This document shows, one piece after another, positions 18,413-26,847 of a stretch of DNA of 64,000 bases (the stretch's first letter is position 1; each line of letters starts with the position of its first letter). The notes below the pieces were generated by a model. It was not told the DNA's origin. It did no database searches and was given only the letters and a program-made list of their open reading frames with translations. Location of the stretch: positions 106,918 through 170,917 of the forward strand of contig NZ_JAIQDB010000003.1 of the NCBI RefSeq assembly GCF_020037475.1, read 5' to 3'. Origin of the DNA: Sutcliffiella deserti (GTDB lineage: Bacteria > Bacillota > Bacilli > Bacillales > Bacillaceae_I). Made by a program: the position numbers and the translations under genes.

Positions 18413-20239
18413 ATGGATAAATTGTTTAGATTATTAAACCCTCAACAGAGGAATGCTGTCACAACCACATCAAGATATACTCAAATAATCGCAGGACCCG
18501 GGACTGGCAAAACAACAACTCTAGCTGCCAAAATTCTCTATACACAAACTGAATTAGGTATACTTACTGAAAATATACTGGGTATCTCTTTTTCACGTTC
18601 TGCCAAGTCACATTTATTAAATAAAATGGAAGAGTTTACAAATATAATTGGGTACGGTGGAAAGCCAATTATTTTAACTTTTCACAGCTTAGCTTTTCGG
18701 ATTATTAAAAACGGGATTCATTATAATGAATCTCGCTTCCGCGAAGGCTTTGGTACTATTTCTACAGAAAACTTCATAGATTTGGACCCTTCACTAACTA
18801 GGGGCTTATGCGATGAATATGCTGATCGCAACTTAGTAAATAAATCGATGTCACAAGCTTATAACTTAATTAGACAGGGAAGTCTCGAACCCCGTCCAAT
18901 TAACAGTTGGAATGAAATCTCTCAAGATGCTCAATATCACATAAACACTTACACTCATGGAAGAATTTTAATTAGGGGATGTGATCTAGCAACATTTTGG
19001 AAAAGAATAAAAAAAATCGAAAAAATAAGAAATACAACAGATTTCCAAGGCCTTATTAACGAAGCAACTCGTATCTTATCTTTAAAACAGAGGACATATA
19101 AAGATGTATCAGAGAGTTTCAAACATATTTTCGTCGATGAGTACCAAGATACATCTCTGGCTCAAGAAGAGCTTCTTCTAAGATTAATAGACAGAAATCA
19201 GGCCGTTACAGTTGTTGGGGATAAGAACCAGACTATTTACACATTTAACGGGTCAAATAATGAAAATATGGATCGATTCTCTGCTTACTGTAAAAGAAGT
19301 GCTCCGGCAAGTTCTGAAGTTATACATCTTACCCTTAATTACAGATCAACTAATGAAATTATTCATGTTGCAAATAACTTTATTGGCGAAGAAACAATCC
19401 TCCCAGCGAAAGATAGAAATGGAATTATGCCACTGGTTGTTGAAACTCATTCCATTCAACTCGCAGCACAATTCATTGCCAAGAAAATAAGCGAGCTTGT
19501 TGAGGATTCGTACGTATCTCTATCTGATATTTGTATTCTCTACAGGAAGAATTCAGAGCACTCTCCTCAGGCAGATGCAGTTTTTGAACAACTTGATAAA
19601 TTCTCCATCCCCTATGATACACAGCAACAAAAAAAAGAGAAAACAGAGTCTCTTATTGAGCAAGTATTAAATGTACGGGATGTTTATGAGGACGAACCAT
19701 TAGAAGAAGTCATTGAAAAAATAAAAGTGAAAAATGCGTCAGAGGAACTTATCAAATTCATTGTAGACGTTATGAATCAGGGTGGTGTTGATACAGATGA
19801 TCTCAGCGAACATATTGTTGAGATAGAAGAAGAAACACCAGTAGAGGCAGATACTGATTCTATCACAATTAAAACAGTACATGATGCTAAAGGGTTAGAG
19901 TACCCCATTGTATTTATTCTATATTTAGGAGATCGTGAGTTTCCTCATAGCAGCCGTCCGGATATTGAGGAAGAAAAAAGATTATTATATGTCGGTCTCA
20001 CCCGGGCTCAAAATCAGCTCTATATACTCGGCAAGAAGGGAATAGAGTTTGAAGGATTCTTGGATAAATGTATTGATTCTAATACCTCACATATTCACTT
20101 TAACTCATCTTTTGCCGAAGAGAAGAATGAAGGATTTAATAAGACCGATACAGATATAATCGACCAGACAACAAAACAGCAGGAAGAAGAAGAAAAGAAA
20201 CGTCAGGAAGAATTAAGAAAGTTAATGGAATTTTTTTAA
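18413..20239 (+). CDS. UvrD/PcrA-like SF1 helicase, DISARM-associated
   Basis: 608 residues, short for UvrD (about 720). Motif I AGPGTGKTTT is at 27-36, Ia TFHSLAF near 93, motif II FVDEYQDTS near 239, motif III VVGDKNQTIYTFNG, motif IV LNYRSTNEI, and the C-terminal motifs TVHDAKGLEYPIV and YVGLTRAQNQLYI. It ends in a Glu/Gln-rich tail, likely coiled coil. A GAGGAAGG site precedes the ATG. It is transcribed away from drmA and 11 bp ahead of a second UvrD-like gene. I infer the pair belongs to the same defence module, perhaps replacing drmE. Confidence 0.88.
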   Translation: MDKLFRLLNPQQRNAVTTTSRYTQIIAGPGTGKTTTLAAKILYTQTELGILTENILGISFSRSAKSHLLNKMEEFTNIIGYGGKPIILTFHSLAFRIIKNGIHYNESRFREGFGTISTENFIDLDPSLTRGLCDEYADRNLVNKSMSQAYNLIRQGSLEPRPINSWNEISQDAQYHINTYTHGRILIRGCDLATFWKRIKKIEKIRNTTDFQGLINEATRILSLKQRTYKDVSESFKHIFVDEYQDTSLAQEELLLRLIDRNQAVTVVGDKNQTIYTFNGSNNENMDRFSAYCKRSAPASSEVIHLTLNYRSTNEIIHVANNFIGEETILPAKDRNGIMPLVVETHSIQLAAQFIAKKISELVEDSYVSLSDICILYRKNSEHSPQADAVFEQLDKFSIPYDTQQQKKEKTESLIEQVLNVRDVYEDEPLEEVIEKIKVKNASEELIKFIVDVMNQGGVDTDDLSEHIVEIEEETPVEADTDSITIKTVHDAKGLEYPIVFILYLGDREFPHSSRPDIEEEKRLLYVGLTRAQNQLYILGKKGIEFEGFLDKCIDSNTSHIHFNSSFAEEKNEGFNKTDTDIIDQTTKQQEEEEKKRQEELRKLMEFF

Positions 20240-20250
20240 GGAGGAGCCTC

Positions 20251-21711
20251 ATGTCACAAGCGATTGAATTAACTAAGAAACAAAAAACATGTGTTACATT
20301 TAAACCCGAAGGAGATTTACTTATTCAAGGTATTCCGGGAAGCGGGAAATCAACTATACTTCTTGCAAGAGCAGCTTATCTGAAAGAAACACTCCCAAGT
20401 GACTCATTACTTGTACTGACCTACAGTCGTACGCTGACTAATTATGTCCGTCAACTTTGCGCAAAGACCATTTCTTCACCGATTGCTGCCAAGACCTTTC
20501 ATCAATGGGGGCAAGAAATGCTTGAGCAGACAGATTATCCACACACGCGTTTAATAGTAGGAGAAAAAAGAGAAAGTGCAATTAGATTCGCTAAAAACAT
20601 TGTAAATAAAAGATACGAAACTGTTAATTTCCCTAAAATGAAAGTAGATTCCAAGAGTGATAAAGCCTTAGTCCAGTTTCTTTGCGATGAAATTGAATGG
20701 ATCAAGGGTGCTGGAATTAGATCCCGAAAAGAATATTTAGAAATATTACGTGCTGGACGGGGAACTGATATTCGTTTAACGCAAGCACATCGGGAAACTA
20801 TATATGATATTTTAGAAAAATATAATGAGTTACTCTCCAATCATTCTAAGCATCAAGGAATTGATGGGGACGATTTGGCCAGAATACTGGTTGAAAAGGC
20901 TAATCAAATTCCAAGACACCTTAAACCTGATCATATATTAGTTGATGAAGCTCAGGATTTACATTCTATGCAATTAAAAGCTATTAGTTCAATAACTAAA
21001 AAAAGTTTAACTATTGGCGCGGATAAAGGTCAACAAATATTCAGACGGTCTTTCACTTGGAAAGACGCAGGAATTAAAGTTGTCGGCAATCGAAGTCAAT
21101 TGTTAAAGCAAACATTTAGATCCACACGCGAAATAATAAGGTTAGCCAATGACTTTCAACAACAAGATAAGCAGTATGTAAAAGATGCGGACTTTTACCG
21201 TGCCGAAGAACCAAACATTGATGGAAAAGTTCCAGAATTGGCACTATGTCCTGACCGGGAAAATGAAGAAAAAACAATTCTTGAACACGTCAAAACTGTC
21301 AGAAGTACTTATCCTGATAGTACTATAGGTATCATCGCTCAATCACATAAAAAACTGGAACGTCTCAAGGAAATTTTAGATACCAAAGGGTTCCCTGTAT
21401 ATCTTGTAAAAGAGGAAAACGCTGATATTATATCACCGGGGGTCAAATTGATTACCTATCAATCCTCCAAAGGGTTGGAATTTGATCATGTAATTATAAC
21501 TGATCTAAAGAAAGGAAAGTTGCCATACAAATCTCCTTCTCCCGGAGAAGACGAACAAGATTTCATTTCACGCGAAAGAAAAAAACTATACGTTGCAATG
21601 ACACGCGCAAAAAAAACATTATTACTTGTTGCACAAAAAGAGTATTCTCCTTTTGTACTTGAGCTTAATAGTGAAATGTATAGACTAAAAATAAAAGTCC
21701 ATTCCGTTTGA
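20251..21711 (+). CDS. Second UvrD-like SF1 helicase, shorter and divergent
   Basis: 486 residues. Motif I GIPGSGKST is at 27-35, YSRTLTNYVRQL marks motif Ia, ILVDEAQDLHSMQL near 228 is motif II, and TIGADKGQQIF is motif III. FRSTREIIRLA is motif IV, TYQSSKGLEFDHVI motif V and YVAMTRAKKTL motif VI. The small 1B/2B inserts make it closer to the DUF2075/UvrD-like defence helicases than to housekeeping PcrA. A perfect GGAGGA site lies 8 nt before the ATG and 11 bp separate it from the preceding helicase gene, so the two are co-translated. They may form a heteromer; this is inference. Confidence 0.87.
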   Translation: MSQAIELTKKQKTCVTFKPEGDLLIQGIPGSGKSTILLARAAYLKETLPSDSLLVLTYSRTLTNYVRQLCAKTISSPIAAKTFHQWGQEMLEQTDYPHTRLIVGEKRESAIRFAKNIVNKRYETVNFPKMKVDSKSDKALVQFLCDEIEWIKGAGIRSRKEYLEILRAGRGTDIRLTQAHRETIYDILEKYNELLSNHSKHQGIDGDDLARILVEKANQIPRHLKPDHILVDEAQDLHSMQLKAISSITKKSLTIGADKGQQIFRRSFTWKDAGIKVVGNRSQLLKQTFRSTREIIRLANDFQQQDKQYVKDADFYRAEEPNIDGKVPELALCPDRENEEKTILEHVKTVRSTYPDSTIGIIAQSHKKLERLKEILDTKGFPVYLVKEENADIISPGVKLITYQSSKGLEFDHVIITDLKKGKLPYKSPSPGEDEQDFISRERKKLYVAMTRAKKTLLLVAQKEYSPFVLELNSEMYRLKIKVHSV

Positions 21712-21713
21712 TA

Positions 21714-21756
21714 GAAAAAAGGACTACAGAATGGCAACATTCAATAGTCCTTTTTA
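21714..21756 (+). terminator. Intrinsic terminator after the UvrD pair
   Basis: AAAAAAGGACTA pairs with TAGTCCTTTTT across an 18-nt loop. The A- and T-runs allow use in both directions. It starts 3 bp after the helicase stop. Confidence 0.8.
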
Positions 21757-21767
21757 CAATCTAGAAC

Positions 21768-21950
21768 CTAATTACTTTTGCTGAAAGAATTATATTTCTT
21801 CAGTATGTTTTTATAACTACCAAAATCATTCCACTCAAATAGTTCCTCACAATACTCACTATAACATTTTGCATTATATAGTGAGTATGCTATGTCTAGG
21901 ACAACGTCGTCATTCAAACCAATTTTGTGACTGCAAAACGTTTCATTTTA
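21768..21950 (-). pseudogene. Remnant B of the repeated gene family flanking the DISARM module
   Basis: A stop-to-stop frame of about 58 codons ends at TAG 21768-21770 and contains IGLNDDVVLDIAYSL, AKCYSEYCEEL and EWNDFGSYKNILKK. It is homologous to remnant A at 8714-8836. No ribosome binding site precedes a usable start. It is longer at its N-terminal end than copy A, so it shows more of the parent gene. Confidence 0.55.
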
Positions 21951-21964
21951 GAATTAACTAAAAA

Positions 21965-23209
21965 TTAATCTAAGAGTATTTCATAAACATCTTCTATAAG
22001 AGTAAGTATTGAGCTCTTAAACGTTTCAGCTTCAGTGCTGGAAATATCAATAAATACAGAATATATTTCTGGTACAGGGATTCTATTATTATCAATTGTA
22101 AAAACAGTTGATGGCTTGTAAAAAAAAGATGGGTAAATTAAAATGCTTTTTTTGGCATATAAAAGTTGATTGTAAACTAGCATTTGATAAAGATCTGAGT
22201 TTTTAAATACACCATTCGCTTTGTTCTTTACATCTATTACGGCTTTTGCTGAAGGTTGAAAATCTCTTTCTTCATCTTCTGGAGTATATTTGTATAATAT
22301 ATCTGGGTGGTACTCATTTTTATTTAAAACAGCACCATTAAAGTACTCCACACCAAATATTTGAGACTCTTTCCACACAGAGAAATCCCTTTCTTCTGTC
22401 ACTTCAATTAGTATCTTTTGAATGAATTTTTCGAAAAGAATGTCAAAATTAACCAGGAAACTTTCTCCCCCAACGTTTCCTCCGAACTCATCATAATATA
22501 AAGAATCGATAATCATAGCAGCTTCTGACGCTATTTTTTTGTATCGTATATTTTTTGAATTAAAGTCAATGGTTCCTAAGTAATTACTTGCATTTTCTGT
22601 AATTGGGTGAACATGGTTAAAAAAGTCTAATAACTCAAATGCTTCTGAAGTGTTTTGTCCAGATTTGGAAATGAGTTGTAACGCGCCAACAATTAACCGA
22701 TTGATATCTACATCGGGTGAGAGCATGTAAACTGTGGTCCTTACAGGATTTCTTCTTAATTTCATGCTGTTTTTAAATGTTGTTACATAATCTACATTCC
22801 CTTTTAGAAACTTAGTGTTTTTATCAGTTTTCGAATAATCTTGCAAAATACCAATTGATATATTTCCTCGTAATTTTGTCAAAAAAGAACGAACAATATG
22901 CTGACTTTGTGTACTTTCATTAATATCTAATAACTCATCGTCTTGAGTATTATTGTAACTATACACATAATTATATAATCGTAAAATATGTTCGAAATTT
23001 ATTTCTTTATATTTGGATTCAATTGTAATTAATCTTCTTGGAGTTTTTATATATCCAGTAAGTGACTTACTTAAGGAAACTACTGATGCTTCTTTATGCT
23101 CCTCTTTCCAAGCAATACCTTTCTTCTCCAGAAATTCAGTGAAAAACTTTATCTCGTCTGAATTTACATAAATTAAATTATGTCCATCAATACTGTTAAT
23201 GTATTCCAC
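21965..23209 (-). CDS. McrC-like nuclease subunit of a GTP-dependent restriction system
   Basis: 414 residues. The PD-(D/E)XK-type active site is visible as HPDIL at 301-305, AVIDVKNK at 323-330 (D326-x-K328) and the following helix SDLYQMLVYNQLL. The N-terminal 250 residues are the variable McrC region that bridges to the McrB ring. It lies 6 bp downstream of the McrB-like gene. With the adjacent 5mC methyltransferase, the set resembles BsuMI of B. subtilis and LlaJI, where an McrBC-like pair is the restriction half of a modification-dependent-immunity system. Recognition of unmodified rather than methylated DNA is inferred from that resemblance. Confidence 0.82.
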   Translation of the reverse strand: MEYINSIDGHNLIYVNSDEIKFFTEFLEKKGIAWKEEHKEASVVSLSKSLTGYIKTPRRLITIESKYKEINFEHILRLYNYVYSYNNTQDDELLDINESTQSQHIVRSFLTKLRGNISIGILQDYSKTDKNTKFLKGNVDYVTTFKNSMKLRRNPVRTTVYMLSPDVDINRLIVGALQLISKSGQNTSEAFELLDFFNHVHPITENASNYLGTIDFNSKNIRYKKIASEAAMIIDSLYYDEFGGNVGGESFLVNFDILFEKFIQKILIEVTEERDFSVWKESQIFGVEYFNGAVLNKNEYHPDILYKYTPEDEERDFQPSAKAVIDVKNKANGVFKNSDLYQMLVYNQLLYAKKSILIYPSFFYKPSTVFTIDNNRIPVPEIYSVFIDISSTEAETFKSSILTLIEDVYEILLD

Positions 23210-23215
23210 AAGTAA

Positions 23216-24862
23216 TCAGTCCTTACCATTCATTCCAAATTCTTCTACAAATGCTTCTACAAAATCCTCTACTTCCATCAACCCACTACTTAACTGTTCA
23301 CCTAAAATAGTGACTAATGCATTGCGATTCGAAAACGTGTATTCTCGTAAAGTTGGGAGAATCACAAAATTAAATTGACGATGAAGTTTCTCGTCTGTCC
23401 AAACATACTTTGTACCTGATTTTACAGAATCCGACAAGAAATATGAATGTCCAAGTAATAACTCTTCCTTTCCTAACGTATTTAAAATTCTAGTGTTTAT
23501 GGTTTTTAAAATATCACCTATATCAAAACTACCATACTCCGTAATGGATGATAATAGTTCGTAATTAGGAAGTAATTCCAAGAAAGCAAACCGTCTTCTT
23601 ATTGCTAAATCTAAAAAAGCAATATTCCTATCACTTGTATTCATTGAGCATGCAATATACAAATTTTCAGGAATTGAAAATGTTCCAGTTCCCTCAATCT
23701 CTTTAGCTAAGTCAACAGAGTAACCCCGATCCAAAGCTAAAATCGTTTCTCCAAAAATTTGAGCGATATTACCTCTATTTAGTTCATCTATAATGAATAG
23801 ATGTGGAGTGTTTTCTGGATTATCTTTCGCTTTTTGAATAAACTTCAAAAACTTTCCTTTTTTTGAAATAACTGTAGAAGATTCTATGGTATCCCCCCCT
23901 ATAAAATCTTCATAGGAGTAATTAGCATGGAATTGAATCAATTCTGCATGTTCAAATCTACTTCTTAAATTGTTTAAAAATCTGGATTTTCCTATGCCAG
24001 GCACACCAGTCAAAACTATTTGTTTCGTCTGCATTAATGTGTTGAAAATTTGGTCATCAGTTGGGTTATCTCCAGTCATCTGAATGTATTTAGAAACCTG
24101 TGTAGATTCGATTGATATTTCTTGAACTTCATTAACAGAATTAGATACAGATATTTCTGGTTCTAAACCTGTTTTGAAAATAAATTCACTTCTTATTTTT
24201 TCTGGGTTAATCACTGAAGTTGATGGAGTAATAGAATCGCTTAAAATATCATCTTCAAACAACCACAAAAAATCTTTTTTGGTAATCCGAAACAATTGCC
24301 GTATTGTTTTACTAACTACTCGAGTAAATTCTTTTTCACTAGGTTCTATTGATTGGAAATCAAAATCTATAAACCTGAGTACCCAGCAAGTAAAGTGTTT
24401 CAAAGAGATTTTTTGACCCTTAAGATAATTTTCATTAATTATTTCTTTGTATTTACGAGAAAGAGTCAATTGTTTATTCTTATCGATATAAAGTTGGTCA
24501 TGTAAATTTTTCTTTTCAATTGTATCTTTTATACGTGAAACGAGACCAGTAAACTCAGTTCCTGCTTGATAAAAATCACCAGATAAAATTTCTTCAAATT
24601 TAAAGGAATTCGGAAATAAAACAGATCTCTTTTTACCTGTTTCATTTTTACCCTGTAATCCACCCATTTTCCATACAAGTCCCAATAATACTTTCTTTTG
24701 TTCAGCATTTGTAATTGAGAATGAAACCGGTCTTGTTAAAGAAATTCCGAAATGTTTAGCAATTAAAAAAGCTGGAAGCATTGCATCATTATCGATGTTT
24801 AGATTTTTAAAGTATGTAATTGAATTTAGAATATTATCTTCTGAAATATAATACTTAGTCAC
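23216..24862 (-). CDS. McrB-like AAA+ GTPase subunit
   Basis: 548 residues from a GTG start, with GGAGGAG 4 nt upstream. The N-terminal 240 residues are a system-specific DNA-binding region. The AAA+ core shows Walker A GVPGIGKS at 286-293, Walker B LFIIDELNRGNIAQIFGE from 355, and the McrB GTP signature form MNTSDRNIAFLD near 407-418, with RRRF following. McrB rings hydrolyse GTP and translocate DNA to drive the McrC nuclease. It forms an operon with the McrC-like gene 6 bp downstream. Confidence 0.88.
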   Translation of the reverse strand: MTKYYISEDNILNSITYFKNLNIDNDAMLPAFLIAKHFGISLTRPVSFSITNAEQKKVLLGLVWKMGGLQGKNETGKKRSVLFPNSFKFEEILSGDFYQAGTEFTGLVSRIKDTIEKKNLHDQLYIDKNKQLTLSRKYKEIINENYLKGQKISLKHFTCWVLRFIDFDFQSIEPSEKEFTRVVSKTIRQLFRITKKDFLWLFEDDILSDSITPSTSVINPEKIRSEFIFKTGLEPEISVSNSVNEVQEISIESTQVSKYIQMTGDNPTDDQIFNTLMQTKQIVLTGVPGIGKSRFLNNLRSRFEHAELIQFHANYSYEDFIGGDTIESSTVISKKGKFLKFIQKAKDNPENTPHLFIIDELNRGNIAQIFGETILALDRGYSVDLAKEIEGTGTFSIPENLYIACSMNTSDRNIAFLDLAIRRRFAFLELLPNYELLSSITEYGSFDIGDILKTINTRILNTLGKEELLLGHSYFLSDSVKSGTKYVWTDEKLHRQFNFVILPTLREYTFSNRNALVTILGEQLSSGLMEVEDFVEAFVEEFGMNGKD

Positions 24863-24983
24863 TTTGCTCCTCCTACATGGGTAATTCCCTCTATCAAAAA
24901 TTTACATTAATGTTATTTTCTCATAATTAAAATGAAAAATAAATAGAAGTGCTAATTATGTGATTTTTTCTTACTTAAAATAT

Positions 24984-25012
24984 ATTATAATGAAAAACTA
25001 AAAAGCCACCAA
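24984..25012 (-). promoter_or_regulatory. Promoter of the McrB/McrC-like operon
   Basis: On the minus strand TTGGTG, a 17-nt spacer and TATAAT lie about 122 nt before the GTG start. The -35 overlaps the stem of the upstream methyltransferase terminator, so termination and initiation are packed together. Confidence 0.55.
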
Positions 25013-25024
25013 TATTGGTGACTT
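24997..25024 (-). terminator. Terminator of the third cytosine methyltransferase gene
   Basis: On the minus strand GTCACCAATATTGGTGGC is a near-perfect palindrome followed by TTTTTAG. The methyltransferase stop codon lies at its edge. Confidence 0.7.
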
Positions 25025-26093
25025 AAACGATACCTAATAATTCATCAGCATTTATTTGTTCAAGGCTATTATAACCGTTGTCTTCAGTATCAATGGTACT
25101 GTTTAAAATAGCTAGAATTTGAATTGCTAATACAAAAGCAAGTTTTGGTGGAACTGCGTTACCAATAACTTTGTACTTTCCTGATATATTATTAGCTTTA
25201 AATACAAAATCATCTGGAAATGATTGAATTCTTGCTACTTCCCTAACAGTAAATCTTCTATCTTCAGTAGGATGTATAATCCCACAATTTTCAGGGGTAG
25301 CTGCAGCAGTAATTGTTCCGCAAATCTCATTCCGACTATACCTTCTATAAAAATTAGGTGATTTATACTTTTTAATATTGTCTCTAATGCGTTTCATTCG
25401 CTCAGGGAGTTTATCATATGGGATATCCTTCCAAGATCCACCTTCCTTAATAAAAGGTATAATTTCCTTGGATTGAGGTGATAGTCTCCAATGCTCATTA
25501 TTAGGTAAATTAGGATGCAAATTTTCAAGCACTGAACTTAATGTTAGGTTATCTGCTTGAAAGGGTTTTGGAAATTCGAACCTTTTGTTTAAATCTTTAC
25601 GAATTCCTACAATAATGACTCGATATCTATTCTGTGGAACTCCATAATCACTAGCTTTTAATAATTTATAATCAACGTAGTACCCTTCTTCAAACATGAT
25701 CCTTTCTATTTCATCTATTAACTTACTACCATCCTCGTTTTTTATTGATAATATCCCTCTAACATTCTCAAATAGTATAACTTTAGGTTGCTTTTTCTTA
25801 ATAATCCTAATTGTTTCATGAAATAGAGTCCCTCTTTCATCTGCAACGCCTTTTCTATTGCCTGCGCTAGAGAACGGCTGACATGGAAAGCCACCAACTA
25901 AAATATCACACTCTGGTATTTCATCTTCATGAATTTCTCTAATATCTTTTTGAATTATCTCCCCTATATTTTCTCTATAAGTTACTACAGCATCATTATC
26001 TATGTCATTGGCAAATACTATATCAAAACCAGCTTGCTTAAATCCTAAATCCATTCCTCCACAACCGCTAAATAAGGAGACAAGTTTTAACAT
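25023..26093 (-). CDS. DNA (cytosine-5-)-methyltransferase paired with McrB/McrC-like genes
   Basis: 356 residues with all core 5mC motifs: FSGCGGMDLGF at 8-18, catalytic GGFPCQPFSSAG near 67-78, ILFENVRGIL near 106-115, YGVPQNRYRVIIVG near 148-161, and VIGNAVPPKLA near 316. It is compact, with a small target-recognition region (about 225-270). It differs in sequence from the other two methyltransferases in the window, so the three probably have different targets. It is followed by its own terminator and then the McrB-like gene on the same strand. The promoter and LexA-like box upstream make it the only methyltransferase here with a visible candidate operator. Confidence 0.95.
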   Translation of the reverse strand: MLKLVSLFSGCGGMDLGFKQAGFDIVFANDIDNDAVVTYRENIGEIIQKDIREIHEDEIPECDILVGGFPCQPFSSAGNRKGVADERGTLFHETIRIIKKKQPKVILFENVRGILSIKNEDGSKLIDEIERIMFEEGYYVDYKLLKASDYGVPQNRYRVIIVGIRKDLNKRFEFPKPFQADNLTLSSVLENLHPNLPNNEHWRLSPQSKEIIPFIKEGGSWKDIPYDKLPERMKRIRDNIKKYKSPNFYRRYSRNEICGTITAAATPENCGIIHPTEDRRFTVREVARIQSFPDDFVFKANNISGKYKVIGNAVPPKLAFVLAIQILAILNSTIDTEDNGYNSLEQINADELLGIV

Positions 26094-26123
26094 CCTTAAA
26101 ACACCTCTTCTATACTTTCTTTC

Positions 26124-26152
26124 ATAATACTAGAATTGCATGAAAAACACAA
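26124..26152 (-). promoter_or_regulatory. Sigma-A promoter of the third methyltransferase gene
   Basis: On the minus strand TTGTGT, a 17-nt spacer and TATTAT lie 30 nt before the ATG. AGAGGTG is the ribosome binding site. Confidence 0.65.
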
Positions 26153-26160
26153 CAGACATA

Positions 26161-26174
26161 AGAACACACGTTCT
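26161..26174. promoter_or_regulatory. LexA (DinR)-like palindrome
   Basis: AGAACACACGTTCT contains GAAC-N4-GTTC with the internal R-N-R-Y order of the B. subtilis LexA box. Only the outermost C/G are replaced by A/T. It lies 8 bp upstream of the -35. Confidence 0.4.
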
Positions 26175-26463
26175 TTTTTCTTGTCGAATAGAAATCTAAC
26201 ATCCTAGCCCGCTTATTCAATCAGTGGCCCATTCTATATTGTGTAACTTTTGCAAACCCTAAAATGATTTTGGACATTTCCAAGAAAGCACCAAAAACAC
26301 CGGGACGGTCCTAGTGTTTTCTTCGTTTAGCCAAACGAAGGAAAAAATGAGGTCCCTGTATTTCCAAAACTACGTCCTTTTTTGATAATTAAAGTCTACA
26401 AAAGTAACTTTTGTTTATAACTGCATTAGTCAAATTCTCAACTACCTGAATTGGTTTTCCCTC
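26175..26463. other. Intergenic DNA containing the start of duplicated segment copy 1
   Basis: From 26175 to about 26292 no gene or hairpin is seen. From 26293 the duplicated segment begins with AACACCGGGACGG/TCCTAGTGTT and CGTTTAGCCAAACG, two small palindromes. Confidence 0.5.
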
Positions 26464-26788
26464 TTAATATAAGTTGTCAGGGTCAATATCTAGTTCCCCT
26501 GGCCAAGATGCTTTACTCCACTCTTTATCAACAAACACCTGTTTAAAGAATACAGGATCTTTCAATTTCTCTAACACACCAATCATATGCAAAGTGATAG
26601 CCACAAATTTGCGTTTGCCGTTAGAAAAATCAAGAAGTAGCCATCCTTCCAACCCTGACATTGCTTGGTCCTTTTTAATTTGAACTATAAATACTCCTTC
26701 TGGTAGAGAGGGATTAGGAGAAAGGTTGAAGAGTAACATTTGATTTTAAAATCCTTTAATTTTTTGTAAAATTTATCAACATACTAAT
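26293..26788. repeat. Segmental direct duplication, copy 1
   Basis: About 495 bp are nearly identical, in the same orientation, to 28175-28674. The copy includes the palindromic head, a noncoding lead and an intact DUF2442-like gene. The two copies bracket the dehydrogenase gene. Confidence 0.9.
26464..26739 (-). CDS. DUF2442-like small protein
   Basis: 91 residues. The layout fits DUF2442: a short beta-rich start, DFSNGKRKF mid-protein, a FFKQVFVDKEW strand, then WPGELDIDPDNLY at the C-terminus, where family members usually carry W-x-x-G-x-D-(I/L)-x-P-x-x-LY. Members are often linked to toxin-antitoxin-like DUF4160 pairs, but no such partner is adjacent here. A weak AAAGGA precedes the ATG. 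A frameshifted copy lies at 28344-28642. The function is not known from sequence. Confidence 0.6.
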   Translation of the reverse strand: MLLFNLSPNPSLPEGVFIVQIKKDQAMSGLEGWLLLDFSNGKRKFVAITLHMIGVLEKLKDPVFFKQVFVDKEWSKASWPGELDIDPDNLY

Positions 26789-26847
26789 TGGGGAGCACCC
26801 GGAACCAACCATCCCTACTGTTTCCATAATCCAAACCGGAAATAATT

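Noticed and set aside
18413..21711. Housekeeping pcrA/uvrD or AddAB genes
   Set aside because: Both proteins are short and divergent, and they sit inside a defence island facing drmA; PcrA is normally beside ligA.
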